NCBI RefSeq assembly: GCF_014237875.1
Contig: NZ_JACJVJ010000001.1
Location: 484,501 to 548,500, forward strand
From: Parasphingopyxis marina
Lineage (GTDB): Bacteria > Pseudomonadota > Alphaproteobacteria > Sphingomonadales > Sphingomonadaceae
Direction of reading: 5' to 3'
Length of the DNA stretch: 64,000 nucleotides
Position numbers and translations under genes: made by a program. Positions 43,800 to 55,719 of this stretch are shown here, piece after piece. Numbering within the stretch: the first letter of the stretch is position 1; the number at the start of each line of letters is the position of its first letter. The notes beneath the pieces are model-generated. The model was not told the DNA's origin. It ran no database searches and saw only the letters and a list, made by a program, of their open reading frames with translations.

Positions 43800-45245
43800 T
43801 CAGACCGCCGCCGGCAAGGTCAGCCGCACCAGCAATCCGCCCAGGTCCTCGCTCTCCTCGAGCGCGACCGCGCCGCCGTAAATCTCGGCGACATCCTTGA
43901 CGATCGCGAGGCCGAGGCCGGTGCCCGGCTTGTTGGTGTCGAGCCGCGCGCCGCGGCCGAAGATCGCCGCGCGTTCTTCGGAAGGAATGCCCGGGCCGTC
44001 ATCTTCGATCAGGATCGCGACCGCGCCTGTTTCGGGGTCGAGCGCGGGTTCGGCCGCCGGTTCCGGCTCCAGCTTCTCCACCGTCACGAACACGCGGCCG
44101 CCGCCATATTTGGCCGCATTCTCGATCAGGTTGCCGAGCATCTCGTCGAGATCCTGCCGCTCGACGCGCACGGCGGCATCCTTGGCCCCGGCAATATCGA
44201 TGGTGACCTGCTCGTGCAGCAGTTCGACCGCGCGCTCGACCGATTCCAGCGCCGGCCAGACGGCGCTGCGCGATTGCCCGGCGCCCCGCCGCCCGACGGC
44301 GCGGGCGCGGGCGAGGTGATGATCGACCTGGCGGCGCATCGCTATCGTCTCGCGCAGCACGGTGGCGGGCAGGTCTTCGCTTCCGGCCTGCGCCTCGTTC
44401 TGGATCACGGTCAGCGGCGTTTTCAGCGCATGGGCGAGATTGCCGGCATGGCGGCGCGCTTCCTCGGCCTGGCGTTCATTATGGTCGAGCAAATTGTTGA
44501 GCTCGACGACCAGCGGTTCGATCTCGCGCGGCAACGTTTCTTCGACCCGCGATTTGCGCCCGGTACGGACATCGGCGATCGCCTCGCGCATCCGCCGCAG
44601 CGGCCACAGACCGAAGGTTGCCTGAAGGGCGGCCAGCACGATCAGGCCGAGGCCGAGCAGCGCGAAGGAGCGCGTCAGCGTGCGGCGCAGTTCGGCGATC
44701 TGTTCGTCGAGCACGGCGCGCGAGGAGGCGACCTGGAAGCGATAGGGGATATCGGTGCCCGGCAGGATTGCGTCGCGCTCCAGGATGCGCAGCGGCTCCT
44801 CGGCGAAGCTGTCATCGTCATAGCCGTGGATTTCATTGTCATTATGGTCTTCGCCGGCGGGCAGCGCCCGGTCCCAGAGCGAGCGCGAGCGAAAGGGTTC
44901 GCGGCCGCCGCCCGATACCTGCCAGTAAAAGCCCGAATAGGGTTCGAGGAAGCGTTGGTCGGCGGGTTCGCGGATGAAGCGGATATCGTCATTCTGGTCG
45001 AGCTCGGCCGAGACGATCATCGCGGAAAGCACATATTCGAGCCGGGAATCGAAATTGCGCGTAAAGGCCTGGGTCAGCACCCGATCCAGCCCGACGCCGC
45101 CGATCACCAGCAGCACGGCGATCCAGATCGACGCGATGCCGATCATGCGCCGGGTCAGCGATCCGCGGCTGTGCGGGCGCGGCGTCGCCGTACCCGGCGC
45201 TTCGCTGTCGGTGTCTTCGCTGGGAGGGGCGGCTGGTTGGTCCAA
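43800..45245 (-). CDS. Sensor histidine kinase, PhoQ-like
   Basis: 481 residues: N-terminal helix, a periplasmic domain of about 140 residues rich in acidic clusters (EDHNDNEIHGYDDDSF), a second helix, then a HisKA with NLAHALKTPLTVIQ (phospho-His) and HATPase with LIENAAKYGGGR, DDGPGIP, GTGLGLAIVKDVAEIYGG. The acidic periplasmic patch is typical of PhoQ divalent cation sensors. It follows its regulator gene by 26 nt in an operon with a PepSY-like gene. Confidence 0.9.
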   Translation of the reverse strand: MDQPAAPPSEDTDSEAPGTATPRPHSRGSLTRRMIGIASIWIAVLLVIGGVGLDRVLTQAFTRNFDSRLEYVLSAMIVSAELDQNDDIRFIREPADQRFLEPYSGFYWQVSGGGREPFRSRSLWDRALPAGEDHNDNEIHGYDDDSFAEEPLRILERDAILPGTDIPYRFQVASSRAVLDEQIAELRRTLTRSFALLGLGLIVLAALQATFGLWPLRRMREAIADVRTGRKSRVEETLPREIEPLVVELNNLLDHNERQAEEARRHAGNLAHALKTPLTVIQNEAQAGSEDLPATVLRETIAMRRQVDHHLARARAVGRRGAGQSRSAVWPALESVERAVELLHEQVTIDIAGAKDAAVRVERQDLDEMLGNLIENAAKYGGGRVFVTVEKLEPEPAAEPALDPETGAVAILIEDDGPGIPSEERAAIFGRGARLDTNKPGTGLGLAIVKDVAEIYGGAVALEESEDLGGLLVRLTLPAAV

Positions 45246-45271
45246 AGGGGCTCCCGTCCTTTACGGCGGGT

Positions 45272-45949
45272 TTATTCCGCCCGCCGTTCGCTCGGGTCTT
45301 CGAGGCTGTAGCCGAGGCCGCGGATCGTGGTGATGACGTCGGCGCCGAGCTTCTTGCGGATGCGCGTCACGAACACCTCGATGGTGTTCGAGTCGCGATC
45401 GAAATCCTGGTCGTAGATATGCTCGATCAGCTCGGTGCGGCTGACCACCTTGCCCTTGTGGTGCATCAGATAGCTGAGCAGCTTATATTCCTGCGCCGTC
45501 AGCTTCACCGGTTCGCCGTCCAGGCTGACTTTGCCCGATCGCGTATCGAGCCGGACATCGCCGGCGACCAGCTCGGAAGAGGCGTTGCCTGAGGCGCGGC
45601 GGATCAGCGCGCGCAGCCGGGCGATCAGTTCTTCGGTCTGGAACGGCTTGGCGAGATAATCGTCGGCCCCGGCGTCGAGCCCGGCGACTTTGTCTGACCA
45701 GCTGTCGCGCGCGGTAAGCACGAGCACGGGAACGACCATCCCTTCCTTGCGCCAGCGATCCAGCACGGTCAGCCCGTCAATCTCCGGCAGGCCGAGATCG
45801 AGCACGATCACGTCGTAGCTTTCGGTGGATCCGAGGAAATGCCCGTCCTCGCCATCGGTGGCGAGATCGACCGCATAGCCCGCGCCTTCGAGTGTGGCGC
45901 GGAGCTGCCGCCCCAGGGTCGGTTCGTCTTCGACTATCAGAACGCGCAT
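45272..45949 (-). CDS. OmpR family response regulator, PhoP-like
   Basis: 225 residues: REC (RVLIVEDEPTLG, VLDLGLPEIDGLTVLD, KPFQTEEL) and winged helix (DGEPVKLTAQEYKLLSYLMH, VFVTRIRKKLGADVITTIRGLGYSL). It is PhoP-like. Operon order is PepSY-like gene, regulator, kinase; the PepSY-like gene stops 6 nt before this start. Confidence 0.92.
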   Translation of the reverse strand: MRVLIVEDEPTLGRQLRATLEGAGYAVDLATDGEDGHFLGSTESYDVIVLDLGLPEIDGLTVLDRWRKEGMVVPVLVLTARDSWSDKVAGLDAGADDYLAKPFQTEELIARLRALIRRASGNASSELVAGDVRLDTRSGKVSLDGEPVKLTAQEYKLLSYLMHHKGKVVSRTELIEHIYDQDFDRDSNTIEVFVTRIRKKLGADVITTIRGLGYSLEDPSERRAE

Positions 45950-45955
45950 ATGGCT

Positions 45956-46279
45956 TTACCTATCGCTTCGGTCCCTGATGCGGCCGGAGCCGGCATCCAC
46001 ATCGACGCGGATGACCTGTCCGTTCCGCATGAACGTCATGCGATAGGTGTTGCTGCTCTCAAAATAAATAGGGTTGCCCAGATAGTCGGCGCCGCGCATC
46101 TGCGTGACGACACGCCGTTCGATCTGGCGGAGCGGCATTGCGCGCCCCTGCTGGCGGTTCTGGAACACCATGTCCTGCTCGCTGCGCTGCTGCGCATGGA
46201 CCGGGGCGTAAACCGGGAGAGCCGCAGCGGTGGCCGCTGCGACTCCGATTCCCAAGACAAGGTTCCTAACCATCGACAT
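45956..46279 (-). CDS. Secreted PepSY-like protein
   Basis: 107 residues with a Sec signal (MSMVRNLVLGIGVAAATAAA to APVHA-QQR). The mature part has RQIERRVVTQMRGADYLG and RMTFMRNGQVIRVDVDAGSG, a PepSY-like layout. Such proteins often sit with PhoPQ-like systems and may modulate them. The start could also be MPAIMS at 46291 or MVRN at 46273. Confidence 0.65.
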   Translation of the reverse strand: MSMVRNLVLGIGVAAATAAALPVYAPVHAQQRSEQDMVFQNRQQGRAMPLRQIERRVVTQMRGADYLGNPIYFESSNTYRMTFMRNGQVIRVDVDAGSGRIRDRSDR

Positions 46280-46338
46280 GATCGCTGGCATAGCCGCGGG
46301 GCATTGAACAAGGAGTGAATGGGCGTTCGGGGCTTTGT

Positions 46339-46932
46339 TCAGCCTTGCTGTTGCGTCGATGCCGCACTTTCCGGGTCCGAAACGGTCTGCGCCTGCCCCG
46401 AAACGGCCCGGGCGGAAAGGATTTCCGGCTTTCTGAGGATCGCCGCCGAAATGAGCGCGACGATCAGCCCGATCGGGAAAATCTCGAGAAACGTCATCGG
46501 CAGCCGGAAAAGCGGGTTGCCGTAATTTTCCCGTAGCGCGTCCATCTCGGCGAGTTTCGCCGCCAGCGCCGCTCCCGTCAGCCCCTCGGCCCGCGCCGAT
46601 TCGACGATCGCCGCGATGTAGCGGTCGATAAAGGCGTAATCGGTCGTGTAGAGATAGCTTTCCCAGACGAGCACATAAACCAGCGCCGCGATCGCCGCGA
46701 TGCCGAGCCCAAGGCCGAAGGCGCGTCCGAAGCGGATAACGCCGCCCCGCTCGATATCGCGGTAGCGCTTGATGCCGATAAAGATCAGCGACAGCGCGAT
46801 CAGCATGATCAGATAGCCGAACCATTCGGAGGCGAAGAAGCCCTGGCTGTCCGAGGCGACGATGCCCAGCAGCATGGCGGCGATGACGACGAGCCCGGAA
46901 AGCCCGCCATAGAGGAATGCATATCTGCCCAT
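46339..46932 (-). CDS. DUF4199 family membrane protein
   Basis: 197 residues with four helices (AFLYGGLSGLVVIAAMLLG at the start). IGIKRYRDIERGGVIRFGRAFG after the second helix and a helical periplasmic part (YTTDYAFIDRYIA) are the DUF4199 pattern. Function unknown. Confidence 0.78.
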   Translation of the reverse strand: MGRYAFLYGGLSGLVVIAAMLLGIVASDSQGFFASEWFGYLIMLIALSLIFIGIKRYRDIERGGVIRFGRAFGLGLGIAAIAALVYVLVWESYLYTTDYAFIDRYIAAIVESARAEGLTGAALAAKLAEMDALRENYGNPLFRLPMTFLEIFPIGLIVALISAAILRKPEILSARAVSGQAQTVSDPESAASTQQQG

Positions 46933-47032
46933 GATGCGAATCTCCTGTGTCAGTGGAGCCCCGAAACTATGGCGTGCGGTTCGCCGATCCTATCGCCCAT
47001 AAGGGTGATCGGGGCCCGATCGTCCATAGAGA

Positions 47033-47446
47033 TTATGGTATCAGCGCCAGGCTGCGCGCCTTGCGGATCGCCTGGGTCCGGCGCTCTACGCTGAGCTTTT
47101 CGAACAATCGCGCGACATGCGTTTTCACCGTGTTGGGCGAAATGCCGAGCGCGCGGGCGATTTCCTTGTTGGAAAGCCCGGCCGAGAGCTGGCTCAGCAC
47201 CTCGCATTCGCGCGGCGAAATGCCGAGCGCGTCGAGCGCCGCCTCGTTGATCGCGAACGGCGGCGGCGCCGTCTTGCGGGTCAGCCGGTTGCCGGCCCAC
47301 ATGCCGAGCGCGGCAAAGCCGATGGCAATGAGGACGATATAGAGTTCGCCCGAAAAGGCGCGCGTGAGATATTTATATTCGATCCATTGCAGCGCGCTCG
47401 CGGCGAGGGCGAGGGCCAGTGCATAGATCAGCATCGTGCGAACCAT
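47033..47446 (-). CDS. LuxR-type HTH regulator with N-terminal membrane helices
   Basis: 137 residues. Two hydrophobic helices (MLIYALALALAASALQWIEY; LYIVLIAIGFAALGMWAG) then a LuxR HTH (LGISPRECEVLSQLSAGLSN, KEIARALGISPNTVKTHVARL). A membrane-bound transcription factor of this small type is common in Sphingomonadales next to DUF4199, and the two probably form a unit. The target genes are unknown. Confidence 0.82.
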   Translation of the reverse strand: MVRTMLIYALALALAASALQWIEYKYLTRAFSGELYIVLIAIGFAALGMWAGNRLTRKTAPPPFAINEAALDALGISPRECEVLSQLSAGLSNKEIARALGISPNTVKTHVARLFEKLSVERRTQAIRKARSLALIP

Positions 47447-47497
47447 GGGCGCAAGGCTGACAGATTTGCGCGCTGTTTTCCAGCGCCCGGAACAATG

Positions 47498-47532
47498 GGG
47501 CGCCCCGCGGGACCACAAACCGCGAGGCGCCC
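47498..47532 (-). terminator. Terminator-like hairpin after the hemin operon
   Basis: GGGCGCC (47498-47504) with an adjacent CGCGG pairs with CCGCG and GGCGCCC (to 47532), 13 bp with one mismatch-wobble. The tail on the minus strand is CATTGTTCC. It ends the leftward transcript of the receptor and DUF6607 genes. Confidence 0.5.
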
Positions 47533-47642
47533 TTCGGCAGGCTCCGTTCCCGGGCGCGCTCTCGGGAGAGCAGGGAAAGTGTGGAGCCGGCCTTTACGCT
47601 GCCTCCCTTGCCAGAAGGCGGCGCAATCCGTGGAGGGGAGGT

Positions 47643-48647
47643 CTAGTCGCTTGCGCTGGCCTCTCCTCCGGTTCCGGTGCGGATCGTTTCGCGCGCTTCG
47701 GCGATCGCCGAGGCTTCGTCGCGGTCGCCCGAGACGATTTCGAGCGCGAGCCCGTACAGCGTGCCCGAGATAGTGTTGCCCATGCTCGGCTCCTCGGTCA
47801 GCGTGACGCCGTTATCCGCGGCGATCGCCTCGTCCCAGGCGGCGCGCACGGCAGCCCAATAGCCCTGCGTCGCGGCCCAATATTCATCGGCCGGCGCGGG
47901 GTTGTAATCCTCGGAATGCGCATAGGTGTTGAGCACCGTTTCCTGGACGAAGGGCACCACCTCGCCATCGACCAGGCCCTGCTTGATATTGTCCTGCCAG
48001 TGGATCCAGCCGGCGGGCGAAGGCGAATGGCGGTTGATCGAGAGATAGCGGTCATAGACCGGCTCGCGCACGGCGTCGCGCCGGGCCAGCGGCCGCAGGG
48101 TCCAGTTGGAGCGCCAGCGCGGCACGCCGCCTTCGTCCGTCCATTCGCCCCAGCCGCCATAGCGCGGGGAATCGTCGACCTGCCACACCGTCTGCGACCA
48201 GCGGCCGTGGCGCATCCGCTCGGGCACGGGGACGACGTCCCACCGGCCTTCGCCGACATAGGCGAGATAGGTTTCCGGCTCATAGGTCCAGTCCTGCCGC
48301 CAATGCTTGACGACGACCGGGCTTTCCTCGGTGCCGACGACGAGCAGGTGCTGCAGCACGATGTGGCGCCCGGTGTCCTCGATCACGCGGACGCTCTCGA
48401 AGCCGCCCGACATTTTGGGTTCGAGCGGCGTGTAATCGTTCCGCCAGCTCGTGGTTTCGCGCATGTCGAAGGTGACGCGGTAATTGCCGGCCATGGCGAG
48501 GATCGCGGCGCGATCGGCCTCGAAGCTCGCGGCCTCCTCGGCGGCCGTGCCCTGGGCGACGGGCCCGTCGGCATGGGCCGGGGCGAGCGGTGCCAGGCTC
48601 ATCAGCGCGGCACCAAGCAGCAGGCGGGTCAAACGGGTTGTGGTCAT
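47643..48647 (-). CDS. DUF6607 family secreted protein
   Basis: 334 residues with a Sec signal (MTTTRLTRLLLGAALMSLAP to APAHA-DGP). DMRETTSWRNDYTPLEPK, VVVKHWRQDWTYEP, YVGEGRWDVVPVPERMR and WSQTVWQVDDSPRYGG are characteristic of DUF6607. It lies downstream of the hemin receptor, a common arrangement in Sphingomonadales and gammaproteobacteria. A role in heme or iron handling is inferred from the neighbourhood. Confidence 0.82.
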   Translation of the reverse strand: MTTTRLTRLLLGAALMSLAPLAPAHADGPVAQGTAAEEAASFEADRAAILAMAGNYRVTFDMRETTSWRNDYTPLEPKMSGGFESVRVIEDTGRHIVLQHLLVVGTEESPVVVKHWRQDWTYEPETYLAYVGEGRWDVVPVPERMRHGRWSQTVWQVDDSPRYGGWGEWTDEGGVPRWRSNWTLRPLARRDAVREPVYDRYLSINRHSPSPAGWIHWQDNIKQGLVDGEVVPFVQETVLNTYAHSEDYNPAPADEYWAATQGYWAAVRAAWDEAIAADNGVTLTEEPSMGNTISGTLYGLALEIVSGDRDEASAIAEARETIRTGTGGEASASD

Positions 48648-48692
48648 TTTCAGTTCCTCTTTCCTCGGTTTGTTATGGTGGGAATCCGGCCG

Positions 48693-50891
48693 CTAGAATC
48701 GGGCGGTCAGCGAAACGCGGAAATTGCGGCCCGGCTGGGTGTAGGCGTCGAGATCGACGGCGGTTTCCGACAGCCCTCGCACGTCCCGCCAATAGGCGTA
48801 TTTTTCGTCGGTGATGTTGAACAGGCCGGCCCGCACCGTGAAGTTCTCGTTGAAGCGGTAGAAGGCCGTCGCATCGAAGGTGGTGAAGGAGCCCGGGCGG
48901 AAACATTGCGGCGCGCAGGCGGTGCCGAGGCTGTCTTCAAGCGATTCGCGGGCGACGCTGGTCATGATGACGCGGCCGCCGAAGCGCCCGTCGGGATCGC
49001 GCCAGCCCGCGCCGAGCACGACTTCCAGCGGATCGACGGTTTCAAGCGGGAAGCGCGCGCCCTGCGAGATCACGTCGCCGGTCGCATAGGCGAAGGCGGC
49101 GTCGAAATTGAACCCGCTCGGGAAATCGAGGCCGACCCGGCCCTCGACGCCCTCGATCTCCACCTCGTCGAGATTGACGAACTGGAAGACGCCGGGATCG
49201 GCGGGCGTAAAGCTGCCCGAGACCTGGACCTGGGCGATGAAATCGTCATAGCGGCCGAAAAAGGCGGTCAGCGATGCCGAGACGATATCGTCGTCGAAGC
49301 GGATCCCGCCTTCGAAGGTCTCGCTGGTTTCGGGGCGCAGGTCCGGATTGGGCGCCGAGGTATAGCCGAAGATCAGATTTTCGAAGAACTGGTTCATCTG
49401 ACCCGGCTCGGGCGCGCGGAAGCCCTGCGCGTAATTGCCGTACAGGCTCACGCCGCCGCCGATCTCGCCGATCACGCCGATACGCGGGGTGAGGCGGGAA
49501 TTGCTCTGGCCCGCGCCGGTGAATGTCGGCAGCAGCGGATCGGCCTTGGGATCGAGATCGTAGAAATCGAAGCGCAGCGCCGGGAACAGCGTGATCGGCC
49601 CGAATTCGATCTGGTCGCCGACATACAGCCCGCCCTGCATATAATCGGTTTCGGGGAAGGCGGCGGTCGGGAAGGTTTCGCCGGTCGGCGGCACGGTGCC
49701 GTCGCGCACGCCCGTCTGGTTGGTGAAGGAGATATCGCCGCCGAAGACGATGCTGTGCGAGAAGGCACCGGTCTCGAAGCTCGATCGCGCCTCGGCGCTC
49801 GCGCCCCAGACGCGGTTGTCGAAGCTGTTGATCCGCGAACGGTCGTCCTGCGGCGTGCGTTCCTCGAAGGCGGTCTGACGGTTGTCGCTATCCTGCCAGT
49901 AGAGCGCGATCTGCGCGTAATCGATCGCGCCGCCTTCATTCTGGTAGCGCCAGTCGAGGCTCAGGCGGACGCGTTCGATCGTGTCGCGCGCGGTCAGGCT
50001 GTCGGTGGTTGCGCCGGTAAAGGCGGATGTCGCCCGCGCGCTCAGCACGTCGCTATAAATGAATGTGTCGAGCCATTCGCCGGTCAGGCGTATGCGGTTA
50101 TTGGCGTCCGGCGCGAAGACGATCTTGCCGAGGAAATTGTTGGAGCGCGTATCCTGCGGATTGGGCAGGGTGCGCGTCTGGCCGGTGCCGCCGACATCGC
50201 CCTCATTGTCGAGCTCTTCGCCGTCGCGCCGGGTGAAGGCGGCCAGCGCCGACCATGGCCCGGAACGCCCGGCCAGGATCGCGGTTTCGGAAAATTCGTT
50301 GCTGGAGGAATCGTACGTGCCGCGCAGCATGCCGGTGAGATCGTTGCCGGTGACCGCGAGCATGTCTTCGGGATCGGTGGTGACGAAGCTCACCGCGCCC
50401 GAAAGCCCGTCCGATCCGTAGAGCGCGGAAGCGGGGCCGCGAAGGATCTCGACCGATTTGACGAGGCCGAGATCGGCATAATCGCCGCGCCCGGCGGACT
50501 GGGCACCGAAGGTGAAGCCGTCCGGCGCGCGAATGCCGTCGACCTGGATCAGCACGCGGTTGCCGCCGATGCCGCGGACCGTGAAGCCCGAATTGCCGTC
50601 GCGGCCCGTGGTGCCGAGCGCCGCGCCGAAGCGCGCGGGCGCGCGGCGGACGCTGACGCCGGGTTCGAAGCGGACGAGATCGTGAACGTCGGTGGCGAGT
50701 TCGTCGGCGATCTGTTCGGCGTCGATCACCGTCACCGTGGCCGGCACTTCGCTGGTCAGCGTGGGAACGCGCGTCGCCGTCACCGTGATCGTCCGGTCGG
50801 CGGCGGAGGCCGCCGCGTCGTCCGCATGGGCGGCCGATATCGGCAGGATGGCGGCGGCGATGGCCGACGAAAGAAACAGGCTGCGCTTCAC
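48693..50891 (-). CDS. TonB-dependent hemin/siderophore receptor
   Basis: 732 residues: Sec signal (to SAAHA-DDA), TonB-box region (DRTITVTATRVPT), a plug with RFEPGVSVRRAPARFG and VRGIGGNRVLIQVDGIRAPD, and a 22-strand-like barrel ending FRVSLTARF, the usual aromatic C-terminus. It resembles the hemoglobin/transferrin receptor family (TIGR01785 group). A Fur-like site lies ahead of the start. Outer membrane. Confidence 0.92.
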   Translation of the reverse strand: MKRSLFLSSAIAAAILPISAAHADDAAASAADRTITVTATRVPTLTSEVPATVTVIDAEQIADELATDVHDLVRFEPGVSVRRAPARFGAALGTTGRDGNSGFTVRGIGGNRVLIQVDGIRAPDGFTFGAQSAGRGDYADLGLVKSVEILRGPASALYGSDGLSGAVSFVTTDPEDMLAVTGNDLTGMLRGTYDSSSNEFSETAILAGRSGPWSALAAFTRRDGEELDNEGDVGGTGQTRTLPNPQDTRSNNFLGKIVFAPDANNRIRLTGEWLDTFIYSDVLSARATSAFTGATTDSLTARDTIERVRLSLDWRYQNEGGAIDYAQIALYWQDSDNRQTAFEERTPQDDRSRINSFDNRVWGASAEARSSFETGAFSHSIVFGGDISFTNQTGVRDGTVPPTGETFPTAAFPETDYMQGGLYVGDQIEFGPITLFPALRFDFYDLDPKADPLLPTFTGAGQSNSRLTPRIGVIGEIGGGVSLYGNYAQGFRAPEPGQMNQFFENLIFGYTSAPNPDLRPETSETFEGGIRFDDDIVSASLTAFFGRYDDFIAQVQVSGSFTPADPGVFQFVNLDEVEIEGVEGRVGLDFPSGFNFDAAFAYATGDVISQGARFPLETVDPLEVVLGAGWRDPDGRFGGRVIMTSVARESLEDSLGTACAPQCFRPGSFTTFDATAFYRFNENFTVRAGLFNITDEKYAYWRDVRGLSETAVDLDAYTQPGRNFRVSLTARF

Positions 50892-50922
50892 GAAATTCCC
50901 CCTCTGGATTCTCTATAATCAA

Positions 50923-50963
50923 TATTGCGAGTGATTCGCAATGGTAATAAGAATCATTCGCAA
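50923..50963 (-). promoter_or_regulatory. Fur-like operator upstream of the hemin receptor
   Basis: The minus strand reads TTGCGAATGATTCTTATTACC, then ATTGCGAATCACTCGCAATA. It has the AT-rich GAATGATT...ATTGCGAATCA inverted character of Fur boxes and two TTGCGAAT half sites. It lies 32-72 nt before the receptor ATG and in the leader of the divergent ATPase. Confidence 0.55.
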
Positions 50964-51048
50964 AAAGAGTCAACAGGGGATTGGTGGAAAGGCGCTGGAA
51001 ATTGTCTCCGCTTGCGGTCCGGAGCGCCGCGCCCTAGGTGGCGCCGTC

Positions 51049-52847
<1,799 letters not shown>

Positions 52848-52851
<4 letters not shown>

Positions 52852-55634
52852 AGGAAGAAATCCGCTTCGACGAGGGTGACGGTGCTTTCCAGCCGGATGA
52901 TAAAATCCGCGACGGTATCGCCATCGGTATCGCCGAAGATCCGCGTTTCGCCGCCGATCTGCTGGTAACGCAGCTCGCCCGCAGCGCCGGAAAAGGCATC
53001 CGTTCCGATAAAGGTGAAATTCTGCGTGCCGCCGATGGTTGTATCCGCATCGATACCGCTCAACTGGATGCGGTCGCCATCGCCCTGGCTGAAATCGGTG
53101 ATCCGGTCCGCCTGGGTCAAAACGCCCGAAACATCGCCATCGACGAAAGCGAAGCGGTCGGCGCCGCCGCCGCCTGTCAAGGTATCGCGGCCCGCCCCTC
53201 CGAACAGCGTGTCGGCACCGCCGCCGCCCTTGAGGATGTCGTTGTCGCCCTCACCCTGCAACCGGTCGTCATTGGCGCCACCGAACAAGGTGTCCGCGCC
53301 GCCGCCACCGAGCAGCCGGTCCTTGCCATTGTCGCCGTGCAGCTCGTCGCCGCCGCCATTGCCGGCGAGCGTATCGTCCCCGTCGCCGCCGTGTAGCGTG
53401 TCCGATCCGCCGCCGCCTGCGAGGACGTTATCGAGCGCGTTGCCAAACCCTTCACGCGCCACCGGGCCGACCAGCCGCAACTCCTCGACATTGTCCGGCG
53501 CGGTGATCCCGTCGAGATACACGAAGACCCGGTCGTACCCCTCATCGGCATTCTCGACGATCTCGTCGCCAGCCTGCTGAAGAAAATAGGTATCGTCGCC
53601 CTCGCCGCCGACCATGGAATCGTCGCCCGACGAACCGCCCAGCGTGTCGTCACCGTCGCCGCCGACAAGCGTATCGTTGCCCGCCTCGCCGGATAGCCTG
53701 TCATTGCCGTTCCCACCGGCGATGACATCATCGTCCCGGCCACCGCGCAACGTATCGTTACCGCCATTGCCAAAAATGATGTCGGCGCCCGACCCGCCGA
53801 TCACCGAATCATTGTTGGCGCCGCCGACGATGCTGTCGGCACCATCGCCACCGCGGAGCAAATCTTCCCCTGAGCCACCCTCGAGTGTGTCGTCGCCGTC
53901 ATCTCCAAGCAGGGTATCGTTGCCGGCCTCGCCTATCAGAACATCGTCGCCGCCCAGCCCGGACAACATATCGTCAAAAGCGCCACCCCGAATAACCTGG
54001 TTCGCTTCGCTGCCGATCCGAGTCACCGCAGACTGTGGCGCAACGCCGAAGATGACGTAGCTCTCGCCAACCTCACCGTCGTACCCCGAATCGGCGGCGA
54101 GGGCCCCAATTATGATATCATCGAACCCATCACCATTCACATCGCCCGCTGCGGAAACCGAGGTGCCGCTAGCATCAAAGGCTTCAACGCCGTTGATGCG
54201 AAAGCCATTGGTGCCGTCAAGCGTGGCAAGGTCAAGACTGGCGGTAAAGCCGCCACCTGAACCGAACACAACATAGCTCTCGCCAGCAAAACTGTTGCCA
54301 TCAGGATCTGCGCCTCGTGCGCCGATGATGATGTCATCGAATCCGTCGCCATTCACGTCGCCCGCCGAAGAAACAGAAAAGCCACTATTGTCTTGGGCAT
54401 CGATGCCGTCGATGCGAAAGCCATTGGTGCCGTCAAGCGTGGCGAGGTCAAGACTGGCAGAAAAGCCGTTGCCGGAGCCAAACACAACATAGCTTTCGCC
54501 AGCGGAATCCTCGCCGCCCGAGTCAGCGTGATATGCGCCGACGATGATGTCATCGAATCCGTCGCCGTTCACGTCGCCAGCCGAAGAGACCGAAAAACCA
54601 CTCTGATCGCCGTTATCAACTCCACCGATCCTAAAGCCGTTCGTGCCGTCGAGGTCGGCAAGATAGATGCTGGCTGCAAAGCCGCTTCCCGATCCGAACA
54701 CGACGTAGCTTTCCCCGGCATCGGAGCGACCGCCAGGAGCGGCAAAGATCGCGCCGATGATGATGTCATCGAACCCATCGCCGTTCACATCGCCGGCCGA
54801 GGAAACCGAGCCCCCACTAAAATCGAAGGCGTCAATGCCATCGATACGAAAGCCGTTTGTGCCGTCGAGATCGCCAAGGTCGATGCTGGAGCCAAATGCG
54901 CTGCCCGATCCGAACAGGACATAGCTCTCTCCTGCAGCACTATTGCCGTTCGGATCGGCGCCGAAAGCGCCGATAATAATGTCGTCGAAGCCGTCGCCAT
55001 TGACGTCGCCGGCCGAAGAGACCGACGCGCCGCTTCGGTCGCTGACGTCAATGCCATCGATGCGGAACCCGTTCGAGCCATTAAGCGAGGCAAGGTCGAT
55101 GCTGGCGGAAAAGCCGCTGCCCGATCCGAATATGACATAACTCTCGCCGGCAAAGCCTCCCCCGGAACCAGCTCGGTCGGCACCGATGATGATGTCATCG
55201 AACCCATCGCCATTGATATCGCCGGCAGAGGATACCGCTGAACCGCTCTGATCGCCGGGATCAATTCCATCGATGCGGAAGCCATTGGTGCCGTCGAGAC
55301 TGGTCAAGGCAAAGTTGGCAGAAAAGCTGCTCCCGGACCCGAAGATAATATAGCTCTCGCCGGCTGTGAAATGTCCGTCTGGTCCGGCGTACCTTGCACC
55401 GATGATGATGTCATCGAACCCGTCGCCATTGATATCGCCGGCAGAGGACACCGAAAAGCCGCTTTGATCGCCTGCATCGATGCCGCCCACGCGAAAACCG
55501 TTGCTTCCATTAAGGTTCGCCAGATCGAAGATTGCGGGGAAATCCGACTGCGTCTGTTCGGTCGGCAATCGCAGCTCCCGAACGCCATAGTCTTCGTGGT
55601 TCTCAAAATCCTGCCAGGTGCGTGACGAATGCAT
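52848..55634 (-). CDS. Secreted FG-GAP beta-propeller and RTX fusion protein
   Basis: 928 residues, no N-terminal signal. Residues ~45-540 are seven FG-GAP repeats of 71-73 residues (GDVNGDGFDDIIIGA cores, DxNxDGxxD Ca sites), i.e. a seven-bladed integrin-alpha-like propeller. Residues ~545-800 are RTX nonapeptides (GGDGADSIVGGANND type). The end LRYQQIGGETRIFGDTDGD, ADFIIRLESTVTLVEADFFL is the putative type I secretion signal, shared with the two RTX genes upstream. A surface or extracellular adhesin or enzyme carrier is inferred; no T1SS genes are in the window. Confidence 0.85.
54090..55560 (-). repeat. Tandem 213-219 bp repeats encoding FG-GAP blades
   Basis: Seven copies of a DNA unit of about 213-219 bp. 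The core gatgatgtcatcgaa (+ strand) recurs near 54117, 54333, 54546, 54763, 54978, 55191 and 55410. The copies are similar enough to recombine, so the blade number may vary between strains. Confidence 0.8.
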
Positions 55635-55719
55635 GATCGTCCTTTCGACTTCCGGCTCTGTTTAACGGCGTCGAAAGTCGGTGACCAGATGGCAAGCAGG
55701 CAGATCAGCCAATTTTAGT

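Noticed and set aside
47436-50918. 1160-codon open frame antisense to the hemin receptor
   Set aside because: Same effect; the receptor and DUF6607 genes explain the DNA.
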